A DNA stretch of 64,000 bases. Origin: SB11 sp943370295 (GTDB taxonomy: Bacteria > Bacteroidota > Bacteroidia > UBA8524). Both the position numbers and the translations under genes were made by a program. The notes below the pieces were generated by a model. It did no database searches. It had not been told where the DNA came from and saw only the letters and a list, made by a program, of their open reading frames with translations. Location of the stretch: positions 32,980 through 96,979 of the forward strand of contig CALRQL020000013.1 in NCBI GenBank assembly GCA_943370295.1. The letters run 5' to 3'. Below, one piece after another: positions 54,797-63,068 of this stretch (positions within the stretch are counted from its first letter, which is position 1; each line of letters opens with the position of its first letter).

Positions 54797-55882
54797 TTAG
54801 GCTGATTTACCGCTTTTCATTTGTTCAAACTGTTGCATGGCAGCTACCAAGGCTTTCACGCTATCCAACTCAAGTGCGTTGTATAGTGAAGCACGGAAAC
54901 CACCCACACTGCGGTGACCTTTTAGGCCGCTAAGTTTGTTTTGTTTGCACAGTGCCATAAATTCATCTTCAAGGCTGCTGTCTTTCAATACAAACGTAAC
55001 GTTCATTTTACTGCGGTCTTCAACGGCGCAAGTACCTTCAAACAATGGGTTACGGTCAATTTCGTTGTATAGGGTTTCGGCCTTTTCGGTATTGCGTTTT
55101 TCCATGGCTGCTACACCGCCCATTTCTTTTACCCACTTCATGGTTTGCAATGAAACATAAATAGGGAATACAGGAGGGGTATTGAACATTGAACCCTCTT
55201 TAATGTGGGTTTTGTAGTTTAGCATGGTGGGTATTTTGCGGGTTACTTTACCCAAAATATCTTCACGCACAATTACAAGGGTAACACCTGCAGGGCCCAT
55301 GTTCTTTTGGGCACCGGCATATATCAGGGCAAATTTGCTTACATCAACCGGACGGCTGAATATATCGCTCGACATATCGCAAACCACATCTATAGGCGAC
55401 TCAGGAAATGCGTGCATTTGTGTGCCGTAGATGGTATTGTTTGAGGTGATGTGCAAGTATTTTGCATCCGTAGGGATATTATATCCTTTGGGGATGTATG
55501 AGAAGTTTTTCTCTTCTGATGAAGCAATTACGTTTACGTTACCAAATAATTGGGCTTCTTTGATGGCTTTGCTTGCCCATACACCTGTATTTACGTAGGC
55601 AGCAGTTTCGTTCTCATCAAGCAGGTTGTAAGGTATCATGCTAAATTGCAAGCTGGCACCGCCACCCAAAAATATGATAGCATAACCATCGGGTACATTG
55701 AACAGTTCTTTTACAATAGCGCGAGATTCTTCCATTACAGCCTCAAATTCTTTTCCGCGGTGAGATACTTCTAATAAAGAAAGACCTGTACCGGCAAAAT
55801 TTTTAAGTGCTTCAATTGAGGCATCTATGGCCGACTGGGGCAGTATTGCTGGACCCGCGCTGAAATTGTGTACTTTGCTCAT
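54797..55882 (-). CDS. serC: Phosphoserine aminotransferase
   Basis: 361 residues, ATG start. It transfers the amino group of glutamate to 3-phosphohydroxypyruvate, using pyridoxal phosphate. Family features are KVHNFSAGPAILPQ at the start, FLGGGASLQFSMIPYN near 75, VCDMSSDIFSRPVDVSKFALIYAGAQKNMGPAGV with the PLP-binding Lys in GAQKN near 195, and the closing GLKGHRSVGGFRASLYNA. It lies upstream of serA in what looks like a two-gene operon with its own -7 box. Confidence 0.96.
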   Translation of the reverse strand: MSKVHNFSAGPAILPQSAIDASIEALKNFAGTGLSLLEVSHRGKEFEAVMEESRAIVKELFNVPDGYAIIFLGGGASLQFSMIPYNLLDENETAAYVNTGVWASKAIKEAQLFGNVNVIASSEEKNFSYIPKGYNIPTDAKYLHITSNNTIYGTQMHAFPESPIDVVCDMSSDIFSRPVDVSKFALIYAGAQKNMGPAGVTLVIVREDILGKVTRKIPTMLNYKTHIKEGSMFNTPPVFPIYVSLQTMKWVKEMGGVAAMEKRNTEKAETLYNEIDRNPLFEGTCAVEDRSKMNVTFVLKDSSLEDEFMALCKQNKLSGLKGHRSVGGFRASLYNALELDSVKALVAAMQQFEQMKSGKSA

Positions 55883-55904
55883 GTGTTTGGTTTAGAATTT
55901 GCAG

Positions 55905-55912
55905 CAAATTTA
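55905..55912 (-). promoter_or_regulatory. TAnnTTTG -7 box upstream of serC
   Basis: On the minus strand TAAATTTG matches the consensus exactly, 22 bases before the serC ATG. Confidence 0.5.
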
Positions 55913-55961
55913 GAGCATTTATATTACTTAAAAGAACTGCGGGTGCTTAATTTTGAAAACT

Positions 55962-56516
55962 ATGAAGTGGATAACTAAACTATGTGTATGCGGCCTTGTA
56001 CTATGTGCAACGGTAAATCAAGTAACCGCACAGAGAAAAAGCGGATTCGACTGGAGCAAAGTGGTATATGGTGGCAGCATAATGCCTGTATTTTCTAATA
56101 TGGGAACAAACATTTCGGCCAACCCTTTTATCGGGTACAAAGTAACTGATAGGTTGGTGCCCGGTATTTCGGTATCGTACCAATACACCCGTCTGCGCAA
56201 CTGGCCGTTTGTGGGTTCAACTTCAACATATAATGTGTTTGGTATCGGGCCGTTTGTTAGGTATTCTATCCAAAACGGATTTTTTGCCCATGCTGAATAT
56301 GAGTTTTTGCGGGGCAGGTTTGAAACAACCCCTTTCCCCGAATACAGGCACACCGAAGAAAACTTATTGATTGGCGGCGGCTACAGCAATGTGATACCGG
56401 GCACCCGCAGCGGTTTTTATGCGCAGGTGTTATACGTGGCTACTTGGCGTGGTGCGGCAGGTAACTCTATCTACTCATCGCCGCTTATTTACCGTGTAGG
56501 TTTCAGTATTTTTTAA
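55962..56516 (+). CDS. Small outer-membrane barrel-like protein
   Basis: 184 residues from ATG 55962 (TTG 9 bases upstream is less likely). A signal peptide ends near TAQ (residue 23). The mature part is a series of amphipathic strands (YGGSIMPVFSNMGTN, LVPGISVSYQYTRL, YAQVLYVATWRG) ending in a terminal Phe (IYRVGFSIF), which is the usual last residue of an outer-membrane barrel. About eight strands would fit. No family was recognised. It is divergent from serC, and smpB begins 69 bases after its stop. Confidence 0.65.
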   Translation: MKWITKLCVCGLVLCATVNQVTAQRKSGFDWSKVVYGGSIMPVFSNMGTNISANPFIGYKVTDRLVPGISVSYQYTRLRNWPFVGSTSTYNVFGIGPFVRYSIQNGFFAHAEYEFLRGRFETTPFPEYRHTEENLLIGGGYSNVIPGTRSGFYAQVLYVATWRGAAGNSIYSSPLIYRVGFSIF

Positions 56517-56585
56517 AAAGCTGTTACTTTGTAATGATTTATAGCACCGCGATGGTTTTGCGGTGAATTTTAGACAGTAAAGATT

Positions 56586-57035
56586 TTGGAGAAAGAATTG
56601 AGTATAGTAAACCGCAAAGCGCGGCACGAGTATTTTATTGACGAATCGTTCGCGGCAGGGATGGTGCTTACAGGCTCTGAGGTGAAAAGTATTCGATTGG
56701 GGAATGTGAACATGAGCGAGGCCTATTGCTCGTTGTTTGATGGGGAGATGTGGCTGAAAAACATGCACATTTCAGAGTTTAAACAAGGCGGGTTGCATTA
56801 TAACCATGCACCTTTGCGCGACCGCAAACTGTTGCTAAACAAAAAGGAGCTTAAGAAGATAAAATCTAAAATGGAGGAGGGTAATTATACCATCGTCCCA
56901 CTTAAAATATTTACATCAGCCACCGGTTTTTGCAAAATGGAAATTGGCCTTGCCCGCGGTAAGAAAATGTACGACAAACGTGAAGACATGAAAAAACGCG
57001 ATGTTGAGCGTGAGCTGCGCAGGTATGTGGATTAG
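56586..57035 (+). CDS. smpB: SsrA-binding protein
   Basis: 149 residues; TTG is the start since EKELSIVNRKARHEYFIDESFAAGMVLTGSEVKSIR is the full family N-terminus and the next ATG is at residue 25. SmpB binds tmRNA and brings it to stalled ribosomes for trans-translation. The VNMSEAYC, FKQGGLHYNH and CKMEIGLARGKKMYDKREDMKKRD segments are conserved, including the basic tail. The tmRNA gene itself was not found in the window. It is flanked by a barrel gene and by pcm on the opposite strand. Confidence 0.95.
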   Translation: MEKELSIVNRKARHEYFIDESFAAGMVLTGSEVKSIRLGNVNMSEAYCSLFDGEMWLKNMHISEFKQGGLHYNHAPLRDRKLLLNKKELKKIKSKMEEGNYTIVPLKIFTSATGFCKMEIGLARGKKMYDKREDMKKRDVERELRRYVD

Positions 57036-57084
57036 TTTACAGTTTCCTGTTTAATAGTTGCCATCAACTACAAAAACACAACAA

Positions 57085-57738
57085 TTACCTGTTCCAGCCG
57101 TCTTCGCCTACCAACGGAACAAAAGCAAAGTTTTTAAACGTTTCGGTTTTTAATTCACCGCCCGTTTTTGTTATTCTCACCATTTTTTGAGTATTGGCAT
57201 CGCCCACAGGTATCACCAGCATCCCGCCTTCTTTAAGTTGCGAAGTAAGTGCTTGCGGTACAGCAGGGGCACCTGCCGTTACTATAATGCGGTCGTAGGG
57301 GGCATATTCGGGTAATCCCAAAGTACCGTCACCATAATAAAAATGAATGTGTTGGTAGCCCATTTCAGTAAGCTGGGTTTTGGCCTTCTCGTACAAACCC
57401 TTCATACGCTCAATGGTAAAAACCTGTGCGCCCATTTCGGCCAGCACAGCAGCTTGGTAACCGCTACCGGTACCAATCTCTAACACCTTCATGCCTTTGC
57501 GCACGTGCAACAACTCGCTTTGGTAGGCCACCGTATAGGGTTGCGATATGGTTTGACCGTCTTCTATCGGAAACGCCTTATCCTCGTAGGCAAACTCTTC
57601 AAACTCTTTACTGAAAAAATAGTGGCGCGGCACGTGTAGCAAGGCTTGCAGCACCATATCATCCTTTATTCCGTTTGCCATTAGCAACTCTACCAGCCGT
57701 TTGCGCTGCCCTTTATGTTTATAGGTGTCCTTTACCAC
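57085..57738 (-). CDS. pcm: Protein-L-isoaspartate O-methyltransferase
   Basis: 217 residues, GTG start at 57738. It methylates isoaspartyl residues in damaged proteins to start their repair. Features: LLHVPRHYFF near residue 35, DGQTISQPYTVAYQ near 60, the S-adenosylmethionine-binding VLEIGTGSGYQAAVLAEMG near 85, IVTAGAPAVPQALTSQLKEGGMLVIPVG, and FVPLVGEDGW at the end. The length is normal. It is divergent from the Gfo/Idh/MocA gene. Confidence 0.94.
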   Translation of the reverse strand: MVKDTYKHKGQRKRLVELLMANGIKDDMVLQALLHVPRHYFFSKEFEEFAYEDKAFPIEDGQTISQPYTVAYQSELLHVRKGMKVLEIGTGSGYQAAVLAEMGAQVFTIERMKGLYEKAKTQLTEMGYQHIHFYYGDGTLGLPEYAPYDRIIVTAGAPAVPQALTSQLKEGGMLVIPVGDANTQKMVRITKTGGELKTETFKNFAFVPLVGEDGWNR

Positions 57739-57820
57739 AATAGTTTATTAACAAAAGTTGAAAATAAATAAAACCCCGCACGGGTATTATCTATCATTTT
57801 TGCAAAGTAAACCATTAAGT

Positions 57821-58798
57821 ATGATAAAAATTGGGGTGATAGGCGCAGGCCACTTAGGAAAAATCCACATTCGTTTGTTAAAAGAAATACCTGAGTTTGA
57901 ACTGGTGGGGTTTGTGGATATGGACGATGATAATGCTGCCAAAGTGATGGCAGACTATGGTATTAAAAGGTTTGCTACGTTTGACGAAATGCTTGCCGAA
58001 GTAGAAGCGGTGGATATTGTAACACCTACCTTTAACCACTTTGAAAGTGCTACCAGAGCCATGAAAATGGGTCGCCACGTGTTTATTGAAAAACCGTTGG
58101 CCAATAATATGCAAGAGGCTAAAGACCTTGTAACCCTTTCGCGTGAGGCAGGGGTGAAGGTACAAGTGGGGCACGTAGAGCGTTTTAACCCTGCTTTTTT
58201 AGCTGCCCAGCAATACGACATTAAACCCATGTTTATTGAAACACACCGTTTGGCGGAGTTTAACCCCCGCGGTACGGATGTGAGTGTGGTGCTTGATTTG
58301 ATGATACACGATATTGATATTACCCTGAGTGTGGTAAAATCAAACGTTAAAAAAATCAGTGCCAGCGGAGTAGCTGTGGTGAGCGATACCCCCGATATTG
58401 CCAATGCACGCATAGAGTTTGATAACGGCTGTGTGGCCAACCTTACCGCCAGTCGTATATCGCTTAAAAATATGCGCAAAACCCGTCTTTTCCAGCGCGA
58501 TGCTTATATAACCGTTGATTTCTTAGCCAAAAAGATGGAAGTATTCAGGCTGGAAGAAGCAGTAGGGCAGGAAAATCCTTTCTCCGTGGTGTTAGATTTG
58601 GGTAAAGACAAAGGCAAAAAAATCATCCATTTCGAATCGCCCGAGGTAGAGCCCGTCAACTCAATCAAACGCGAGTTGGAATTATTTAACAAAGCCATAG
58701 CCAACAACACCATTACCGAAGTGCCTATTGAAGACGGTTTCAAGGCTATGCAGGTAGCGTATGAGATTATTGAAAAAATAAATATGATGCGTGTTTGA
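57821..58798 (+). CDS. Gfo/Idh/MocA-family oxidoreductase
   Basis: 325 residues from ATG 57821, where the NAD-binding IKIGVIGAGHLGKIHI begins; a longer TTG frame adds 21 unlike residues. The family's EKPLANNMQEAKDL segment (near 93) holds the catalytic Lys region, and HDIDITLSVV near 165 the second active-site element. These enzymes oxidise or reduce sugar or inositol derivatives with NAD(P). A lipoprotein gene starts 55 bases after, then a polyprenyl sugar transferase, so a role in surface sugar nucleotide metabolism is possible but unproven. Confidence 0.88.
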   Translation: MIKIGVIGAGHLGKIHIRLLKEIPEFELVGFVDMDDDNAAKVMADYGIKRFATFDEMLAEVEAVDIVTPTFNHFESATRAMKMGRHVFIEKPLANNMQEAKDLVTLSREAGVKVQVGHVERFNPAFLAAQQYDIKPMFIETHRLAEFNPRGTDVSVVLDLMIHDIDITLSVVKSNVKKISASGVAVVSDTPDIANARIEFDNGCVANLTASRISLKNMRKTRLFQRDAYITVDFLAKKMEVFRLEEAVGQENPFSVVLDLGKDKGKKIIHFESPEVEPVNSIKRELELFNKAIANNTITEVPIEDGFKAMQVAYEIIEKINMMRV

Positions 58799-58839
58799 TA
58801 CACAACGCCCCTTTTTTCGTTGTCTAAATCAAATAATCA

Positions 58840-58847
58840 TATTTTTG
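58840..58847 (+). promoter_or_regulatory. TAnnTTTG -7 box upstream of the lipoprotein gene
   Basis: TATTTTTG is an exact consensus match 6 bases before the ATG at 58854. Confidence 0.55.
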
Positions 58848-58853
58848 TGGCTC

Positions 58854-59723
58854 ATGCGTAAAACCGTATTTCTTGTCGTAACCCTTTTAGCGGTTCTTTT
58901 CCTTAACTCTTGCAAAAGAGATATCGAAGTACCTGCATACCTGTATATCACATCGCCCCAGTTTGTAGCAAAAAGCGGCGAAGGCACAAATTTGCAGGTA
59001 ATTACCCATGTTGGGGTATATATTAATGATAACCTGCAAGGCATTTATCAGATACCGGGCACTATTCCCGTATTGAGCAAAGGCAGTAACATGCGTGTAG
59101 AGATACGCCCGTTTATCAGGCGATTGGCGCGCGACGGGTATGTTAACTATACTATGGCATCCAGCCATATTGATGCCTCGGTTTCTTTATTAGAAGGTAA
59201 AACCGACACCGTTCGTCCTGTTTTTGGCTACCAAAGCAATGTTGAGTTTAAGTGGTTGGATGATTTTAACAACGGCGCAAAAACCTTTGTTATTGATACT
59301 TCACAAAGTTCTATAGACACTATTTATATCACCAAAAACCAAGGCACAGGCGTTGATACCACATTGTATGCCTACATTGACATGGGCACTGCCGGCGACC
59401 CGTTTTTTAGGATAGAAACCCAAGATGCTTATCAACTGCCTTTTGACGGACGTGATGTGTTTATTGAGTTTCATTACAAATCAAACGTACCGTTTACGTT
59501 GGGCTTAACCGAAGTGTATAATGGCTCAGAAATTGATTTACCCTCAGTATCACCTTACGAAACCTCAGGCGAATGGCGCAAAGGCTATGTATATTTGAAC
59601 GATGAATTGATAAATGCCCCAACATCGGCCAAGTACAGGGTGTTTATACGCACAGCCAACGGCGATGAAAGCATACACGCCAAGCTATATTTTGATAATT
59701 TTAAACTGATGTACCGTGAATAA
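58854..59723 (+). CDS. Lipoprotein, function unknown
   Basis: 289 residues from ATG 58854 (a longer frame crosses the promoter box). The signal MRKTVFLVVTLLAVLFLNSC ends in a lipobox with Cys20. The mature region is beta-rich, with a motif-like YLYITSPQFVAK start, RVEIRPFIRRL near 85, and a C-terminal KYRVFIRTANGDESIHAKLYFDNFKLMYRE that resembles carbohydrate-binding sandwich folds. No family name can be given. It overlaps the sugar transferase gene by 8 bases, so the two are translationally coupled. Confidence 0.7.
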   Translation: MRKTVFLVVTLLAVLFLNSCKRDIEVPAYLYITSPQFVAKSGEGTNLQVITHVGVYINDNLQGIYQIPGTIPVLSKGSNMRVEIRPFIRRLARDGYVNYTMASSHIDASVSLLEGKTDTVRPVFGYQSNVEFKWLDDFNNGAKTFVIDTSQSSIDTIYITKNQGTGVDTTLYAYIDMGTAGDPFFRIETQDAYQLPFDGRDVFIEFHYKSNVPFTLGLTEVYNGSEIDLPSVSPYETSGEWRKGYVYLNDELINAPTSAKYRVFIRTANGDESIHAKLYFDNFKLMYRE

Positions 59724-61134
59724 AGCCTTATTGCGCTTTAAATATATACTTTGGGACTTTTTGGCTTCAGCCGGAACGTGGGTATTGTTTTTTGCCTACC
59801 GTAAAAAATTCATCGAATCGCCAAAATTCGGATATAATATTCCGTTTGAGATAAACGACGACACCCTATATCGCGGTCTATTGATTATACCACTGTATTG
59901 GATAGTGATGTACACCATCACCGGAAACTACAGAGAAGTAATTATCCGCTCGCGTTTACGGGATATAGTATATGCGTTTAACACCAGCTTTTTAGGTGTT
60001 TTGATACTGTTTTTCTTTTTGCTGCTGGACGATTACGTAAAAGAATATACTGATTACTATAAAACCTTTTTAGTATTGTTTGGCTTGCAGTTTTTTTTAA
60101 CCACTATACCGCGGTACATACTTACCACGCAAACCAAGCGTAAAATACAAAACCGTATTATTGGTTTTAATACCCTTGTGATTGGCAGCAACCGCCGTGC
60201 CCTTGATTTGTATAACGAATTGGAAGGCCGCAAAAAATCGGAAGGATTTATTTTTAAAGGGTTTGTAAAGACTGAAAAGGACGGCGAGGATATGCTGGGC
60301 GGTCATTTAGCGCAGTTGGGCGGTGTAAGCGATATCAAACGCATTATCAGCGAGCAAGCTATTGCCGAAGTAATTATAGCTATTGAAACATCAGAACACC
60401 ATTTGCTTGAAAACATAATGAACGAGTTGGAAGGCGAGCGGGTGAATATTAAAATAATTCCTGATATGTACGATATCATATCAGGAACGGTGCGGGTAAA
60501 CCACATTCTTGGTCCTCCGCTTATCGAAATAAAAACCGAAATAATGCCTGCATGGCAGCAGGTAGTGAAACGGGTGATTGATGTAGTATTTTCGTTAGTG
60601 GTAATGATATTGGGTTTCCCCGTGTTTTTTACCATCGGCGTAATGGTAAAACTATCCTCCAAAGGGCCTGTGTTTTATATGCAAGAGCGCATAGGCTGGC
60701 ACGGAAAACCGTTTAGGATAATTAAATTCAGAAGTATGCGGGTAGATGCTGAACAAAACGGCCCGCAGCTTGCTAAAGAAAACGATGAACGCGTTACCCG
60801 CACGGGGTTGTTTTTACGCAAAACCCGCTTGGATGAATTGCCCCAGTTTTTCAACGTATTAGTGGGTGATATGAGTTTGGTCGGGCCACGTCCCGAGCGT
60901 CAGTATTTTATAGATAAGATTGTGCAAATAGCCCCCCAATACCGCCACCTACACAAAGTACGTCCCGGTATTACCAGTTGGGGACAGGTGAAATACGGCT
61001 ATGCCGAGAACGTGGAGCAAATGGTTGAACGTCTTAAATTTGACCTGCTATACATCGAAAACATCAGTCTTGCCGTTGACTTAAAAATCCTCATATACAC
61101 TGTGCTTATCATGGTGCAGGGTAGGGGCAAGTGA
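59716..61134 (+). CDS. Polyprenyl sugar-phosphate transferase (WcaJ/WbaP-like)
   Basis: 472 residues, GTG start overlapping the previous stop. Four hydrophobic helices lie in the first 135 residues; residues 140-260 are a CoA-binding-like (NAD-fold) domain; a fifth helix near 285 precedes the bacterial sugar transferase domain with SSKGPVFYMQERIGWHGKPFRIIKFRSM, LRKTRLDELPQFFNVLVGDMSLVGPRPE and HKVRPGITSWGQ. It transfers a sugar-1-phosphate to undecaprenyl phosphate, starting a polysaccharide repeat unit at the inner membrane. No further glycan genes follow; a repeat block begins at once. Confidence 0.93.
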   Translation: MNKALLRFKYILWDFLASAGTWVLFFAYRKKFIESPKFGYNIPFEINDDTLYRGLLIIPLYWIVMYTITGNYREVIIRSRLRDIVYAFNTSFLGVLILFFFLLLDDYVKEYTDYYKTFLVLFGLQFFLTTIPRYILTTQTKRKIQNRIIGFNTLVIGSNRRALDLYNELEGRKKSEGFIFKGFVKTEKDGEDMLGGHLAQLGGVSDIKRIISEQAIAEVIIAIETSEHHLLENIMNELEGERVNIKIIPDMYDIISGTVRVNHILGPPLIEIKTEIMPAWQQVVKRVIDVVFSLVVMILGFPVFFTIGVMVKLSSKGPVFYMQERIGWHGKPFRIIKFRSMRVDAEQNGPQLAKENDERVTRTGLFLRKTRLDELPQFFNVLVGDMSLVGPRPERQYFIDKIVQIAPQYRHLHKVRPGITSWGQVKYGYAENVEQMVERLKFDLLYIENISLAVDLKILIYTVLIMVQGRGK

Positions 61135-62005
61135 TTTTTTGATTTTTGACTTGTTGATTTACTTTTCTGTTAGTCATGCTGAACTTGTTTCAGCATCGCA
61201 CAAATAATCATCGTGAATAGCAATAGCCACCGCACCCTTCGGCAGGCTCAGGATGGGCGACCGCACTTGCGCCCGTCTATCGTCATTGCGAAAAACTGCT
61301 TTTGGGTTTTGAAGCAATCCGTTTGAATACCTCCCTTAATCCCTCCTTACCAACCCGCAAGCCAACCAAGGAGGGAAACCGCCGCGCTTGCCTACCACCG
61401 CACCCTTCGGCAGGCTCAGGATGTGCAACCGCACTTGCGTCCGTCTATCGTCATTGCGAAAAACCGCTTTTGGGTTTTGAAGCAATCCGTTTGTATTGAT
61501 GGGCAGGGATTGCTTCGGGAGACCTCGCAATGACGGTGAAACGACTGTCCTGCTGACAAAGTAAGCATCCTATCCCGCTTTGTGAACACAGTTGTTATAA
61601 GGTGCTACGCTGCGATTATAATGACAGGGAGGGGTACAAAGGCCAGTTCGCAAGCCTTCCCCCTGCTAAGGGGGAACACAAGGGAGTGTCGGCCAGTTTG
61701 ACACCCCCTTACTCCCCCTTGATAGGGGGAAACCGCCGCACTTGCCTGCCATCGCACCCTTCGGCAGTCTCTATCCTTCGACAAGCTCAGGATGGGCAAC
61801 CGCACTTGCGCCCGTCTATCGTCATTGCGAGAAAGCTGTCTTCGGCTGACAAAGCAATCTGTTTGACACCTCCCTTAATCCCTCCTTACCAACCCGCAAG
61901 CCAACCAAGGAGGGAAACCGCCGCACTTGCCCGTCGTGCGTAAAGTCCCCTTTAGGGGATTTAGGGGGTGGCAGGGATTGCTTCGGGAGACCTCGCAATG
62001 ACGGG
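61135..62005. repeat. Nested repeat block, gene-free
   Basis: Contents: a TGCTGAA/TTCAGCA hairpin (61173-61197); a 94-base unit at 61231-61324 and again at 61399-61492 with about 4 mismatches, each starting CGCACCCTTCGG and ending GCAATCCGTTT; a third longer version from 61753; two CCTCCCTTAATCCCTCC...AAGGAGGGAAAC inverted repeats; a full CGTCATTGCGA palindrome at 61449-61535; and one split into halves at 61820-61860 and 61974-62005 by inserted sequence. Frames here are repeat translation. Confidence 0.88.
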
Positions 62006-62058
62006 GAGGATGTAATATACCGTAACGAATAATAGTGTTACGCAGTGTTACGATATGC
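61974..62058 (+). repeat. Left inverted repeat of the AbiJ cassette
   Basis: Starts GGGATTGCTTCGGG and ends ACGATATGC. Its reverse complement matches 62983-63068: the outer 32 bases differ once, and the inner part keeps GTAACG, GTGTTACGC, GTTACG and ATATGC blocks. By hand about 70 of 84 aligned positions agree. Confidence 0.85.
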
Positions 62059-62102
62059 ACACAATGTAATTAACTATTTTATAACTCATTATTAGCCTTA
62101 CC

Positions 62103-62110
62103 TATCTTTG
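62103..62110 (+). promoter_or_regulatory. TAnnTTTG -7 box for the AbiJ-like gene
   Basis: TATCTTTG is an exact consensus match 20 bases before the ATG and lies inside the inverted repeats, so the cassette carries its own promoter. Confidence 0.55.
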
Positions 62111-62130
62111 ATATTCTAATTAATTGATAT

Positions 62131-62982
62131 ATGTTATTTTCAGAGAGATACGGTTACACTAAGCCAAGAGAGGCATTGCAAATTGAGAGTATGGATGAAC
62201 CTCTTAAAAATCGGTTGTGGAGTGTTTTTCATCAAGAAATTGTTAATAGAGCAACACAACAAAGTTTTAACACATATACTTTAAGTCTTTGGACTAAATT
62301 TTTCAAAAGACCTTCTGATTCAATTCTCATAAAAAGTCCTGGAGTCTTTTATGAGAATTCTCATATTATTAAAGACATTCGTGCTTGGTATAAAGAATGT
62401 AAATGGTTTGATGTTTATAATTTTATAGAGTTTACTATTCACAATATTCCTCTTAATAATTATTCTAGGTTATTCGATGAGATTAATAGTGTTTTGCAGT
62501 CTGAAAAATCAGGTTACAGGCTCGTTAATGGGCAAATTACTCCCATTACTAACGAAAGTGAAATACAGGGGATAGAGGATGCTATTAACTCCACAGAAAA
62601 TAATATATTAAAATCAGTAAACACCCACCTAAAAGCTGCATTAACAAAACTATCAGACAGAAAGAACCCTGATTTCAGAAATTCTATTAAAGAGTCTATT
62701 TCGGCAGTTGAAGCGTTGGTAAATATTATTAATGGTGATACTAAGGGTACTTTGGGCACTTCTATTAAAAAGCTAAAAACAAAAATCACTATTCACCCTG
62801 CTTTAGAAAGTGGTTTCAATTCGATATACGGTTATACCAGCGATGCAGGAGGCATTCGCCATGCTATGATGGACGACACTAATTGTGATTTTGACGATGC
62901 TAAATATATGTTAGTTTCGTGCAGTGCTTTTGTAAACTACCTCATAGGCAAAGCCTCTAAAGCAGGGCTGCTAAGTGTTTAA
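62131..62982 (+). CDS. AbiJ-like abortive infection protein (AbiJ_NTD4 + HEPN-like)
   Basis: 283 residues, ATG start. The opening LFSERYGYTKPREALQIESMDEPLKNRLW is typical of the AbiJ_NTD4 domain (residues 1-125). The C-terminal half is a helical HEPN-like domain with SISAVEALVNII near 190, SDAGGIRHAMMDDTN near 240 and LVSCSAFVNYLIGKA at the end. Related proteins act in phage defence by abortive infection and are suspected RNA-targeting toxins. The gene is AT-rich and flanked by about 85-bp inverted repeats. The family call is from motif memory and needs a profile search. Confidence 0.75.
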   Translation: MLFSERYGYTKPREALQIESMDEPLKNRLWSVFHQEIVNRATQQSFNTYTLSLWTKFFKRPSDSILIKSPGVFYENSHIIKDIRAWYKECKWFDVYNFIEFTIHNIPLNNYSRLFDEINSVLQSEKSGYRLVNGQITPITNESEIQGIEDAINSTENNILKSVNTHLKAALTKLSDRKNPDFRNSIKESISAVEALVNIINGDTKGTLGTSIKKLKTKITIHPALESGFNSIYGYTSDAGGIRHAMMDDTNCDFDDAKYMLVSCSAFVNYLIGKASKAGLLSV

Positions 62983-63068
62983 GCATATCCCGTAACATAG
63001 CGTAACACTTTTACACGTTACACGATGTTACGCCATCCCGTCATTGCGAGGTCTTCCGAAGCAATCCC
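62983..63068 (-). repeat. Right inverted repeat of the AbiJ cassette
   Basis: Begins right after the AbiJ-like stop codon with GCATATCCCGTAAC and ends GAAGCAATCCC. It is the partner of 61974-62058. Its outer part overlaps a full CGTCATTGCGAG palindrome. Confidence 0.85.

Noticed and set aside
61602..61943. Frame of 113 codons
   Set aside because: It crosses several palindromic repeats and has no domain or promoter.
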